DNA of 64,000 nucleotides from assembly GCA_028023455.1 (NCBI GenBank), contig JAQFVV010000254.1, positions 682,001 to 746,000 of the forward strand, in the 5' to 3' direction. The translations under genes and the position numbers were made by a program. Below the pieces are notes generated by a model. It worked only from the letters and a program-made list of their open reading frames with translations, had not been told where the DNA came from and made no database searches. Below are positions 13,298 to 24,190 of this stretch, one piece after another; the first letter of the stretch is position 1; every line of letters starts with the position of its first letter. The DNA is from Epiperipatus broadwayi (Eukaryota > Onychophora > Udeonychophora > Euonychophora > Peripatidae).

Positions 13298-14472
13298 ACT
13301 GTTCGAGCGATTATGGATTTAGCTTTAAAACTAAGACAATTATGAGAAAGTAATATTTCAATGATAATTATAAATAAAATGTAAATTTAAGAAATACACA
13401 CCTAAGAATTGATAGAGGGAGGGTAAGCTAGATTATGCAAGAAGTTTACAGATTACATGAATTCTCAAATTTTAGTTTCACAAATTTACAATTTTAACAT
13501 TTAGAAGTTATACAACTAATAGGAGATGAGCTATAGCTTATTATTACTAGAGTACTCTATAATTTGGAATACACAAACACAGGTACCTGTTTTATAAGAG
13601 GTTTTCGTCCATTGGTTTAATAGCAGATTGTTCGTAATTAGAAGTTTTCTTTCTTGTCCTGGGCATATTGTTTTATTGATTTTTAACAGCAGCGGCGTTC
13701 TTGTTTATTTCAGGCAGCAGATCAATTTGGTGTTTTTACGATGGGCAAGGTGAAGCTCGGCATATGGTGGGCCATATTCCGATGGAGAATAATTTCGGTG
13801 CTTACTCGGTCATACCTTGCAGTATTAATTTATTTAAGATATTTTAGACGCTCCACTCGAGAGCCAAGCTAAAATTCAAGTCAAGTCTCCAGCAAGTCTA
13901 AGATGGCCTCCTTTTCTTATCTTAATCTTTTAATTTTTCTGTTGAGATATTTTTAGGTTTTATTTATCTTGCCCTCAGGATAATCAATGCTCTGCTGGTT
14001 TTAATTAGAAAGAAATTTGCTGTGCTATTGTTTGTTTTTCTTTACATTCGTTAATTACATTTTTTTAGGAATTTTCTATAATTAATTTATTATCTATCAC
14101 TGACCGATGCTTTTAAATTTTCAAAGACAAAAGGGAATAAAATTATTTTAACTTTAATTAATTAATGCATCAGATTTTGTTAGAATTATTTTTTTAACGA
14201 AATTTAAACTAAACAACAAATACGAACTTTATAAAATTCAAAATGAATGATTATGATTACACAAAATTTATTTAACTAGAAGGAATCTAAATTATATTAT
14301 TTTATCCGTATTTATTGCGCTTAATTTGAGATCGAAATGTGTGCGTGTTTATGTTGAATTCTACATATATTTATACATTTTTAATATTGTTACACACACA
14401 ATTCGATACCAAAAAGTTTAAATTTGGGTGGGATAGACCGGTCAGTGAGAGACGACAGAAAAAGGTGAAACT

Positions 14473-14494
14473 TGAGATTCGAATACGAATCTCA
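14473..14494. other. subterminal hairpin of U4
   Basis: A perfect 9-bp stem (TGAGATTCG paired with CGAATCTCA) around a 4-base loop, set just inside the terminal CTGTTTCAA. Copies A and B carry a hairpin at the equivalent place (AAGATTT/AAATCTT and AAGATTTG/CAAATCTT), so the structure is kept while the bases differ. Confidence 0.7.
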
Positions 14495-14517
14495 CTGTTT
14501 CAATATATATATATATA

Positions 14518-16327
14518 TTATAACAGTTGACAAACCTCCCCAATCTGATCTGCCACACCAGGGTGCCACCAGGCCATTTGAACCTGGAAAATTTATACAG
14601 CAGGCAGATACACACAGGAGAAGTTACCTTTTTATCAAACCAAAAGCACCACTCACTAGCTCAGGGAGAAGCTGAGCTTAAAAATATCATACTGTATATT
14701 CAAATTTCTTATGCTTAGTTTTAAATATTAATAAAATATATAAAATAAGTTACTGCCAAAATTAATTCAACAAAACATTTTATTATAACGCACACACACA
14801 TTAAAAAGATTCTGAAAATTAAATCAACTAATTGATTTGGATTATATACACAGATGGAAGCATTTAATAGATTTAAATACAATTTTAATATTTTAGTAAG
14901 TGTGAACACGCTACATAGATTACGCAATAACCAACCCAAGCCCGTTTTAATCTTAGACTAAAACTCTCGCATTTAAACCAATGCTAGCTTACTGATATAC
15001 CAATGTGACCAATGCAAAATGAGATTATTAGCATAACACAATCATGCTAACAGGAATTTTACATCTCTAGTATGATATCATTAGAAAAATAATGAATCAT
15101 GGTAAGAAGGAATGAGCATCTTCCCCATGATATAAGAATGAATTTATACGAGAAGCTCTGTAAATGGGGATAGCGGTCTTTGCCGGCTTACTGTCATAGT
15201 CAGAGCATAAGGAAATCAAGGGCATAGGAAATATGTCTACAACCATTGCAATAATATGACTACCTCTCTGGGGTCATGCATTCAGTTGGGCACGTTGCCT
15301 GTATGCTAATGCGGTACAAGGGAACGAGTATCCAATGCACCTACTCAAGTTACATTGACATAAAACATCCGTACTTCTATCCACCAGCACCGATCCAACT
15401 ACAAAACATTTAGCCCAAAATTAACACAATTTAAAGTAACAATCTTACGAATCTATGCAGCCATTCATGCTCACTTTAAATAATTAATTTAAAAGAAATT
15501 ACGAGAATGGTAATTGATATTAAGCATATTTTTTAAAAAAAGAAAATAGATAAATAATTTAAAATTTAGTCAGATAAGAGATTTCTTTTAAAAGTTAAGT
15601 GACACTTAAAATACTGGAAAAAGTTCGCATTATATGATTAATGTTCATACTTCATTTAGAAGAAAAGTTTATACTTTCCAATGCTATAGGTAAGGTCCGT
15701 CATTGTAATCATTGATGCATGGTAGAATTCAAAGTTCTTTTCATTTTCTATTCTTCTAGATAGAGAGAAGTCCATTGCTGGCTATTTTCCAGGAACCATC
15801 CTATTCTGGAGACTGCTTCAGCTGCTGCAAATACGGGAAATGTAAATTATTGCTGACCCTTACATTTTGGAGATCTGCAATACACTTCTAAGTATACTTA
15901 ATAATTCACAATCAGCAAGAGCCATCCAAAATCTCTTCTCCCTCTAAAGGTTTTTTTATTTTTTCTTATCTGAACTCCCATCAGTAGTATTTTTTTTAAT
16001 TTATCTCTTATCTGACTATATGCCCAAGGGCCTGTTTGCAATTACGTGAAAATAGAAAATCATTTCCATTCTAAGAATAAAAATAATTAATTAACAGCAT
16101 TTTTTAAAAAAAATTCTTTTATATTAAAAAGAATCTTGTTTTTAGATTTTAACTTTAAATTATATAATTAGTTTGCCATCTGTGCATTATATATATTAAT
16201 TCAAATCAAATTATTAAATTCGCCTTTTTTTTTTTAAACATATATTTCTACTCGAGGATGATTTTATATATATTTTTTTTACTTTTATTTGAAAGAAATG
16301 TAACAGCATATACTTATTCCGTTTCAA
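14518..16327 (+). repeat. (TA)n-bounded unit U5, alpha family, copy 2
   Basis: It begins TTATAACAGTTG after the tract that closes U4 and ends TTCCGTTTCAA before (TA)n at 16328-16341. It aligns in patches with 4960-6870 and 47226-48230 (AACCTGGAAAATTTATA near the start, CTACATAGATTAC, ctatgcagccattc, and GTAACAGCATA near the end). This is the best-bounded copy, about 1.8 kb, and it has no conserved open frame. Confidence 0.6.
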
Positions 16328-16341
16328 TATATATATATATA

Positions 16342-17286
16342 AATTATAATTATATATATGATTACATTTGGTTGGGACATAACAGATGGTACAATATATA
16401 AATACACAGTTTGATAATTAATGTTGAAATAAAAATAGCTCTCTACCATCATCTATTTGTGCTGCGTACTAATTTTTTTATCTGCTTTATTATACAGTAG
16501 CTTTTTTTTTAATTTTTCTTTTGTATTATTTTCTCTTTTATTTTTTGTAACTCATTAGTATTATTAATTTTACCTTCCCAATTTCATTTATCCTTATTTC
16601 CATTTCATAATGTAAAATTACAGTATCTTTTACTATAAAGTCCCAGTAATAAAATTTAAGCATATTATTAATGTTCATGTTATATTCAAAATGTGAATTT
16701 TAAATATTTTTACAAGAATTAAAAACTGATAATGATTGTATGCATGCGGGTACACTTAATAGGTTATTTTTATAGCATGATACTCTTCAAAATTCTTCAC
16801 CACTACCAAATTAAACTTAAACTTAGGCACTAATGCAAGTTGACCCATTATATCTTATTTTGATCATATTACAGAGTAATCTAATGTATTAAAATTGTTT
16901 GAAAAAATTGATTTCAAAAGAAAAAATTGCCAAAATGAGATGGATAGATGCAACCATTATAATGTATTATTGATACACAAACAGATCACTTTGAAAAAAC
17001 ACTATTTGATAAAATTATTATATGCTAATCATTATGATGTCATCTATTGACAATAATAAATAATGGTGATTCCATTAAATAACTACCCTTTTTGTATCAG
17101 TTCCAACTGCCTTATAATGCTAAATCTTATTGATATAATCATTTTAATTTCACTGGTTATAAAAAAAAAAAAATTACAATCCAAAACTAGAGAAATATTA
17201 CATTCAAATTGTAAAAATAAATATTATTAAATACCTTTGCTTATTTTTAAATATATGGATAAAATACCATTAATCCAAATGCCTAT
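16342..17286. other. gene-free AT-rich stretch
   Basis: No gene, RNA or repeat copy recognised. Homopolymer T runs are common and there is no sustained open frame. Confidence 0.5.
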
Positions 17287-17519
17287 ATGATTACCATTTT
17301 TTATGCTTACACAATCTGTTAAAGCACTAGAAAATGCTTTATACAGTAGTGCCACCCAGTGCAAACCTTAATAATAAATGGATGCAAGAATGTTTGTGCA
17401 TATGTAAGAATATTATGCACAAACTTCTTTGCATTTATTGATTACTAAGACTTACATTAGGTGGCACTAGTGTATGGAAAGTTTGTGACTGCTTTAACAG
17501 CTTGCTTAATGGTAATCAT
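17287..17519. mobile_element. palindromic element (233 bp), short form of the 59.4-kb foldback
   Basis: The ends ATGATTACCATT and AATGGTAATCAT are complementary, and the arms continue through CTGTTAAAGCA, a TACAGTAGTGCCACC block, and GATGCAAGAATGTTTGTGCATA to a loop of about 13 bases. The inner blocks match the arms of the longer foldback at 59395-59980, so this appears to be a small or internally deleted form of that family. Confidence 0.75.
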
Positions 17520-18595
17520 GTGGTGTTTTAATGGTTTTATATCAATCCTGCTCATAGGATGTTGGTGACCATGATCCTAAATAACAAAAAAAAACAACAC
17601 CAAAATGTATACATACTAAATTAAGTTTAGATTTATATAACTATACCAGTGAATGATCTTGGATTGAAAACATTATTGTGTTTTCACCTTGCATACATAG
17701 CTCTATAGTTAACTAAATAGCTACAATATATATTACACCATAATATTATCTTTATACAATGACAAACTAAACAAACAAACACACACACACACACATATAT
17801 ATCTATATATATATATTCTCCAATACTATAAATAAATGCATAAACTTTCTTCTTATTTCTTTCCAAAAACATTATTTCCATATATTAACTAATGAACATA
17901 TATATAAATTCACATATTATATACTTTCCAACATTTCAGCTGTTTTTTCCCATTATTACAATCATTTTCAAGAATGTACAACAAAAAACACACATCTTTA
18001 CATAATACTCTAAATACAAAATCTCTTTTTTATATTAACATTAACATATCAAATCCATTATAATAAAATATATTAATTATATATAATTATATTTTACTTA
18101 CTTTTCCCTCTCTCTACTCCTTTTATTATAAAACTTCCTTTTTTACATATTCAGTATAATTTTTTAAAAATATTAGAAACTATCTAAAACACCAATAAAC
18201 AAAAAAAAAAAATATTTATATCCATTTAACCCACCCCTAATTACAATTTTATTTCTTCCTTTAACTTTTTAACTTCCATATCAATTATCTACATTCCCTA
18301 TCTATACTATTAAATCTATTTAAAAACTAATGTAATTTTTATCTCTATCCTTTAACAATTTATTTAAATACTATTTAAACATTCCATATTAATTATACTT
18401 TATTTTATATTCATTATCTACACCATTAATTCTATTTAAAACAGGGTTATATCTTTTTATGTAAAAATATTCTTTTATCATTCTTTTTCTGTAGTTTTTA
18501 ATCTTTTCCAACATTTTCATATTAAAATTTTTCTATATACAAATATAATTTTTTTTATGTCCAAATTCTTTATAATGTAAACACACATTGGAATT

Positions 18596-18858
18596 TATAA
18601 ACCATTATACAATTACAAATATCCAGTAACGCCCTCTGTTTAAAAGTCTATATCTCAATAATAATGAACTTCAAAATGATACCAATTTGAAGTTGTATAT
18701 TAAAAGATGTTAAATATTGAGTTAGTTTGTATTTCAATATTTAACATCGTTTAGTGTACAACTTCAAATTGGTATCATTTTGAAGTTCGCTATTATTGAG
18801 ATATAGACTTTTAAACAGAGGGCGTTACTGGAAATTTGTAATTGTATAATGGTTTATA
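18596..18858. mobile_element. palindromic MITE (263 bp)
   Basis: TATAAACCATTATACAATTA on the left is complementary to the right end, and the self-complementarity continues through a block containing gccctctgtttaaaagtcta and nearly to the centre at about 18725. TA at both ends is compatible with a TA target duplication. There is no coding capacity. Confidence 0.8.
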
Positions 18859-19252
18859 TATTTGTATAATTATTTCAGTTAGTGTTAACAGTAACGTTCT
18901 TTACATTGGAATTTCTATCATTTAAATGTTGCTTAAATGTAGTTTTTAATCTATTTTTTTGTTGTAGCAATGTATGATACATTTCCCCTTCCTCTTACAA
19001 TTCAAGCATTCTATAATATAAATTCATTCATTTTTTCCATTTTTTGATATTCTGTTTTATTAATTAAATTCCTAAAATTAAATTTATTTTTATGTACAGG
19101 TTTAAGAATTAATCTATTTTCTCTCTTATATTTATTATTTACGTTCTTCATAATATTTTTTTTTTGTTTATTGATGTTCTAGATGGTTTGTAATATTTTT
19201 GAAAAATTATACTTAATATGTAAACAAGGAAGTTTTATAATAATAAAGTCAA

Positions 19253-19323
19253 GCATTGGTGGCCTAGTAGTTAGCATAACTGCCTTCCAAGCAGCTGGCC
19301 TGAGTTCGCTTCCTGGTCAATTC
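19253..19323 (+). tRNA. tRNA-Gly(UCC)-like insert, probably a pseudogene
   Basis: The 71 bases fit a tRNA-Gly fold: acceptor GCATTGG against TCAATTC (one mismatch, one wobble), an A box TGGCCTAGTAG, an anticodon arm TGC-CTTCCAA-GCA with anticodon TCC, and a TTCGCTT T-loop. The T stem has an A-C mismatch and wobble pairs, and the second acceptor pair is C-T. An A-run follows about 10 bases downstream. The partner arm of the enclosing foldback lacks this block at the same place, so it arrived by insertion, as a retro-pseudogene or a minimal tRNA-derived SINE. A working tRNA cannot be excluded from sequence alone. Confidence 0.7.
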
Positions 19324-20110
19324 TTTGATATATAAAAAAAAAGTAGAGGGAGGGAGAAGTAAGTAAAAATATAATTATGTATAATTAATACGTTTTAATA
19401 TAATGGATTTGATATGTTAATGTCAATATAAGAAAGAGATTTTGTATTTAGTGTATTATGTAAAGATATGTATTTTTTGTTGTAGATCTTTGAAAATAAC
19501 TGTAATGATGGAAAAAAAAACAGTTGAAATGTTGGAAAGTGTATAATATGTGAATTTGTATATATGTTCATTAGTTAATATATGAAAATAAAGTTTTTGG
19601 AAAGAAATAAGAAGTTTGTGCATTTATTTAAGTAAATAGATAAAAATTGGATGCTGGATGGTTGCATTAAATTCTAAGATCTAAGTGCAGTACTCTGAGA
19701 TCTAAGACTCCTCGCTGATGAAAGCCACAATCAGGAAAATAGTCCAGAGATATTGGATGAGTAGACACTATAAGGATTTGATGAATAAACCTTCTTCCAT
19801 TTTGATTACTAAGGCTTGCAGTGGGACACCACTTGCTTTAGTCCAAATATCTATTACACAAAACGTCTATTTTTCAAACAAAGATCAGTAAATACCTAAA
19901 AATTAATAAGCTTATTGCACCAAGGAGCTTGTTTTTTTCTTAAAAGCTATTAGGATTTACAGTGAAGGAAGAGAAAAAAAATCTATTCTTGAGATCTAAA
20001 AAAACTCACAAAACCAAAAACGTGTTGCAACAAAAGATATTAAGTTTTTTCTATATATACTTAAATAATAAGTGTACTAATGCTCAAGGGTAAGTGGGTT
20101 TGTAAGTAAC

Positions 20111-20283
20111 CATTAAAGACCAGTCAACACTTAGACAATCCCAATATCAATAACAATCAACAATTACTAAATATTGTCAAGGAAACCACCTTTATTGTTA
20201 AAAGGAGGTTGCCTTGACAACAGTTTGTAATTGTTGATTCTTATTGATATTGTGATTGTCTAAGTATTGACTGGTTTTTAATG
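20111..20283. mobile_element. palindromic MITE (173 bp)
   Basis: CATTAAAGACCAGTCAACAC at the left pairs with the right end (GTATTGACTGGTTTTTAATG). The arms continue through caatatcaataacaatcaac and ttgtcaaggNaaccacctttt to a loop of about 8 bases. No coding capacity. Confidence 0.8.
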
Positions 20284-20299
20284 ACTATATATACCTCTA

Positions 20300-23200
20300 T
20301 ATATATTTTGACTTTAATATTACAATACAAAACATATACACTTTAGGTGATAAGGATATACACTTGTATTTGGAAATCCATATATTAATATAAATATGAA
20401 ATCATATATATATATATATTACAATTATTATTTTCTTTTAAATGTAGCCCAGGGAATTTTCATTATAGTGAAATCCATATTTTGTTAACTCATCTATTAT
20501 TCATTATACAGTGTTTACTATTTCAACTATAATTTTGTTTTAAACTTTTTAAAAATATTATTTTTTAAAAAATATTGCTTTCATTTACAATTTTTATGAA
20601 TTTATAATAAAATATTATGAAATTTTTTTTTTTGAAATACTATAATTTATTTTAATATTACCTCACAATTTTCTTTTATATTGAGTTAGTACGTTCTCTT
20701 GAGACAAAACTAAAAATGTTCTTCAATTGTAGATGTATTGACGTTGCTAAGAAACACCCCACTTTTTGTTCTTAATTACATTATAAAATTACTTCATTTA
20801 CGTTAGTCTGATCAATTTATTTACTTCTATGCTTGTGAAGTGATGCATTATAGGAGAAAAAAACTAAAAGCACGCTTATATATTGTATATATAGACATAT
20901 TATTTGTTGAATTATTTATCAATATAATTGCATTTTACTTTCAAGGCAATTTTGATTGCCTGAGGGCAGAATCGTTAACGTATTCATCTAATATTATCAT
21001 CAATAGAGGTTCATATCTGAAATAAACATAAACCTTTTTCAACAGGTGATAAAGTAAGAAATTTTTTTTGCTACTCCTAAAAAGCATTAAAAAGCAATCT
21101 TTATTCATCATGGTTGTGTAAGACTTGGCTGACAAGGATTTTAGCGTTTTTGTCCCTTGTTTTTCATCCCTAAAATAGCCAGATACCTGATAATTGACCT
21201 ATAATTTGATAGTTAGTTAGACTGAGAGATGTTCAGCTATTTGAAAAATATTGAGCTTGTGCAAAAAAAAAAAATCTCAGCTATTTTAAAAACATTTGCA
21301 AATTCCATCAAGATTTGAAACCAGGATACTATCATGAAAAACAATGCAGTAATTAATATATGATTCCGTCATAACAATTTAGCAGTAATTAATATAATGA
21401 GCATATAACTATTCTTACAGCAAGGATAAAGGTATGAAACCCGGTCATAAACACTGGAAACAAATGTAGGAGACCTTTATAACCATTAAGCATTATTTGA
21501 TGCATTAGTTACATAACTATTTTGAAGAGAAAAGGTTTTCAAAATAATCTGTATTATTCAAACAAACATTATTATAATATAATACCACTATCACTACAGT
21601 GTGAGAGTACCACAGACCTACAGAAGTGAAGGCTATTTTACTTTTCAACTTTTTGAAAAATATTCCATTAGTTTTTAACTGGAAAAAAAATTATCTTTTG
21701 AAGTAGAAGTGCTGTTATACAACAGTCCATCTCCTGACAGTCTTTGAAACAATAACTTGCTTCACATTACTGTATTCTTGAGCCACCTATAATTACCAGA
21801 TGAAAATATTAAATAAACTCTCAGGCCCAGTTTCTGACTATTGTTTTTTGGCAATGTTAAATTCTGTATTGCATATATCTAATGACTGCTTACTTTTGGC
21901 TTAAAGATTCAGTACTCTAAGATTTCAAACCCAGCTAATTGCTTTAGTTCAAACACTTATTCACCAATTAATTTCAGTAGTCTTATTCATTAAGGTAATA
22001 CTCAGATAGTAGTCTAAACAACTGTTGGCATAGCAACTACAGATCCACAGCCTACTTTTACTAACATTGATAGCCTTTAATAAAGTACACACTATTAAAA
22101 GATGAATTTCTGTTGTACTTTTGGATATTAATTGTAAAAAAAATCATGCACTATTTCATTTTAGGATCATATAAAAAGACAATTTTTAGATTTATAATTA
22201 TAAATCCAATAAAAATACTTTTTAAATTATACTTATAAATAATAGGCCTAATAAAAATAGATTGAATGTACCATTGAATGACTGATGATGATAAGAATAA
22301 TGAATATCAATGGAGGATCTTTTACTCCTTCTACTGCGATGCTGAAATCAAAACTAAAACTATTATGTAAGTAACAGATCAAGCACCATTCTTTCAAACT
22401 GTACATAAGATGAAATAAAAGTTAAGTGTTTAAGCTCTCTTATGACAGGTAAGACACAGGAGATCCTTTCAAGTGGATTGACAACAAATCTGACATACAA
22501 AATAACCATTCTCTCTCTATATATATATAACTTGCATTTATTTTACTACACAGAATTAAAAATATCCAAGATGCATTTCATGCTTAAATAGTTATCTTCA
22601 GTTGCCCAAGTCAGAATTTCTTATTTATTCAATATAAAATTATTATAATTTGATCAACAAATGTTTAAACTTATTACCCTCATACCTTTGATGTATATTA
22701 TAATAGGATGGGGAATTAGTTTGAAAGTGAGGTGATCACAAACAATCATCTCCAAATTAATAGAATATAAAATTGAATATAAAAGTAAAGTATTATATTA
22801 TAAGATATAAGTAAAGTTAAAGTATGGAAAATATATAAGTAAGATATTAAAGTAAGTAATATTAAATGGAACATGAGATCTCTGAAATATCCCATTAGAT
22901 TAACTATGATTAACTATAAATCCACCAGCATTAACAATAAGTAAAAATCATCCATCATCATGAATGATCAACATCAATATAATCAACAGTCTATCTTATG
23001 ACTGAATTTGAAATGGGTCTAATGTAGATCAAGCCAACTATTTAGCTTTTTCCAGCTATGGGACAATTATTTAAACACAATTTGGACACACCAACACAAG
23101 TACTCATCCATTACAATACATAATAAAAACAATAATGCTGGGATATTAAATTATGCTGATCATCATCAATGCTCTGGCCACTTAGTACCATTAATGTACT

Positions 23201-23528
23201 AGTCAACTATAAACTTAAATTCTAATATGACTAGACTAAAATAAAATGTAGTGCAGGGGCCTTAAAAATATACCTCCTAGCACAAATCAGGATATCTGGA
23301 TGCCCCTAAACACTAATATACATCCCCTTTTATATATCAGACTGTTATTCTCAAATCTACCTCAGAGAACATGAGACAAATACATAATATAATATAAAAA
23401 CCATTTAGAATTAAGTCAAGTTTATTAATAACAATAACTAAAATAAATTGAAATTAACATCTTTAGAATATGGCTATACTGACATCAATTAGGTATTCTG
23501 ATTTTGATTAATATACAATAAAAAGTAT
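20300..23528. other. gene-free AT-rich stretch
   Basis: No gene recognised. A (TA)n tract lies at about 20404-20422. A short direct repeat (gcagtaattaatata) occurs near 21345 and 21382. Small open frames around 20840-21135 overlap on both strands and have AT-driven composition. Confidence 0.5.
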
Positions 23529-24190
23529 CACATTGTGATTTACACAATTAATACAAAATTCAAATTATTACATTGTTACTTACATATATGTTTTAATAGG
23601 TTTACTTAAAACCCAGTCAGCACATAGACATGTGGCTTAATTATTTCTGAACATATATGAATTGACATTTAATAATAAAAAATATGATTAAAATTTATAT
23701 ATGTATCTATCTAACACTCATTAGTATTTGCACATAGATGTGCAGTACAATTGATAACTATATTTCAATTGTCATACAAAATTCAATAAATGATTAAAAT
23801 TTTAAGTTAAATGATATGAATATCTCATACTAAGTTATCCATATCATCGCACCAATGTGCAGTACAATTTATTATTCAATATAAAATATTTGAATTGTCA
23901 TAATCTATAAGTGAAATTCAGTTTTATAATACTTAATAACATATTTAACATATATGTGTGTGCACATAACTTTCATGTGCACACTAATGTTCACATCATA
24001 TATTTTAACTTGTCAAAATAATAAATGAAATTAATTTTATATGTAATTAATTTATTGATTTAACCTACATATTATGCACATAGAAATGTATGTGCAAATT
24101 GGCTTTTATATTATATATTTTAAGTTGTTATGATAATAAAGTTATTAAAATGTGCATTTTCACAATTAAATTCAATATTGAAAGTATATA
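23529..24190. repeat. diverged tandem array, about 6 units of 91-119 bp, with palindromic boxes
   Basis: Units start at about 23529, 23621, 23731, 23850, 23963 and 24077. Each opens with a CACAT..ATGTG-type box: CACATTGTG, CACATAGACATGTG, GCACATAGATGTGC, GCACCAATGTGC, GCACATAACTTTCATGTGC, GCACATAGAAATGTATGTGC. After the box most units have an AATTGTCATA- or AACTTGTCAAAATA-like segment and then ATAAATGA or ATAAAG. The flanking sequence between boxes has diverged much more than the boxes, which stay self-complementary although the loop bases differ. Confidence 0.65.

Larger units (their letters stand above)
12027..14503 (+). mobile_element. (TA)n-bounded unit U4 with matching inverted ends
   Basis: The left end TTGTAACAGTC and the right end GACTGTTTCAA-type sequence (ACTGTTTCAA, complement TTGAAACAGT) match as inverted repeats over about 10 bases, both abutting (TA)n tracts. 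Immediately inside the right end lies a perfect 9-bp stem hairpin. The interior is markedly richer in CG dinucleotides than its neighbours, which suggests a younger insertion. No coding frame is present. Ends starting TG and finishing CA recall integrase-type elements (Ginger transposons, LTRs), but no integrase is visible and the assignment is open. Confidence 0.6.
17721..19632. mobile_element. inserted element with about 400-bp inverted arms
   Basis: The left arm (about 17829-18215) and right arm (about 19156-19630) are reverse complements. Read outward, each arm passes GGAAGTTTTATAATAA, an AAGTAAGTAAAA block, and near the outer end GTTGAAATGTTGGAAAG (altered in the left copy) followed by AATAAAGTTTTTGG (left copy diverged). 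That outer tail resembles the tails of Penelope-like copies in this window. The middle holds a palindromic MITE (18596-18858). The right arm holds a tRNA-like insert that the left arm lacks. AC and TA microsatellites lengthen the left flank. Confidence 0.65.
17629..19870. repeat. foldback remnant split by an insertion
   Basis: Bases 17629-17720 match the centre of the 59.4-kb foldback on its reverse strand (for example cttggattgaaaacattatt and ctatagttaac). The match resumes at about 19640 (gttgcattaaattctaagat, atattggatgagtag) and runs to about 19870. The sequence TAAATAG occurs at 17714-17720 and again at 19633-19639, consistent with a 7-base target duplication around a 1.9-kb insertion. 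Confidence 0.65.

Noticed and set aside
12027-14503. CG-rich patch as a promoter CpG island
   Set aside because: The patch coincides with a bounded mobile unit and no gene adjoins it; recent insertion explains it better.
23529-24190. CRISPR-like array
   Set aside because: Units are diverged throughout, spacers are not unique inserts between identical repeats, and the DNA is eukaryotic.
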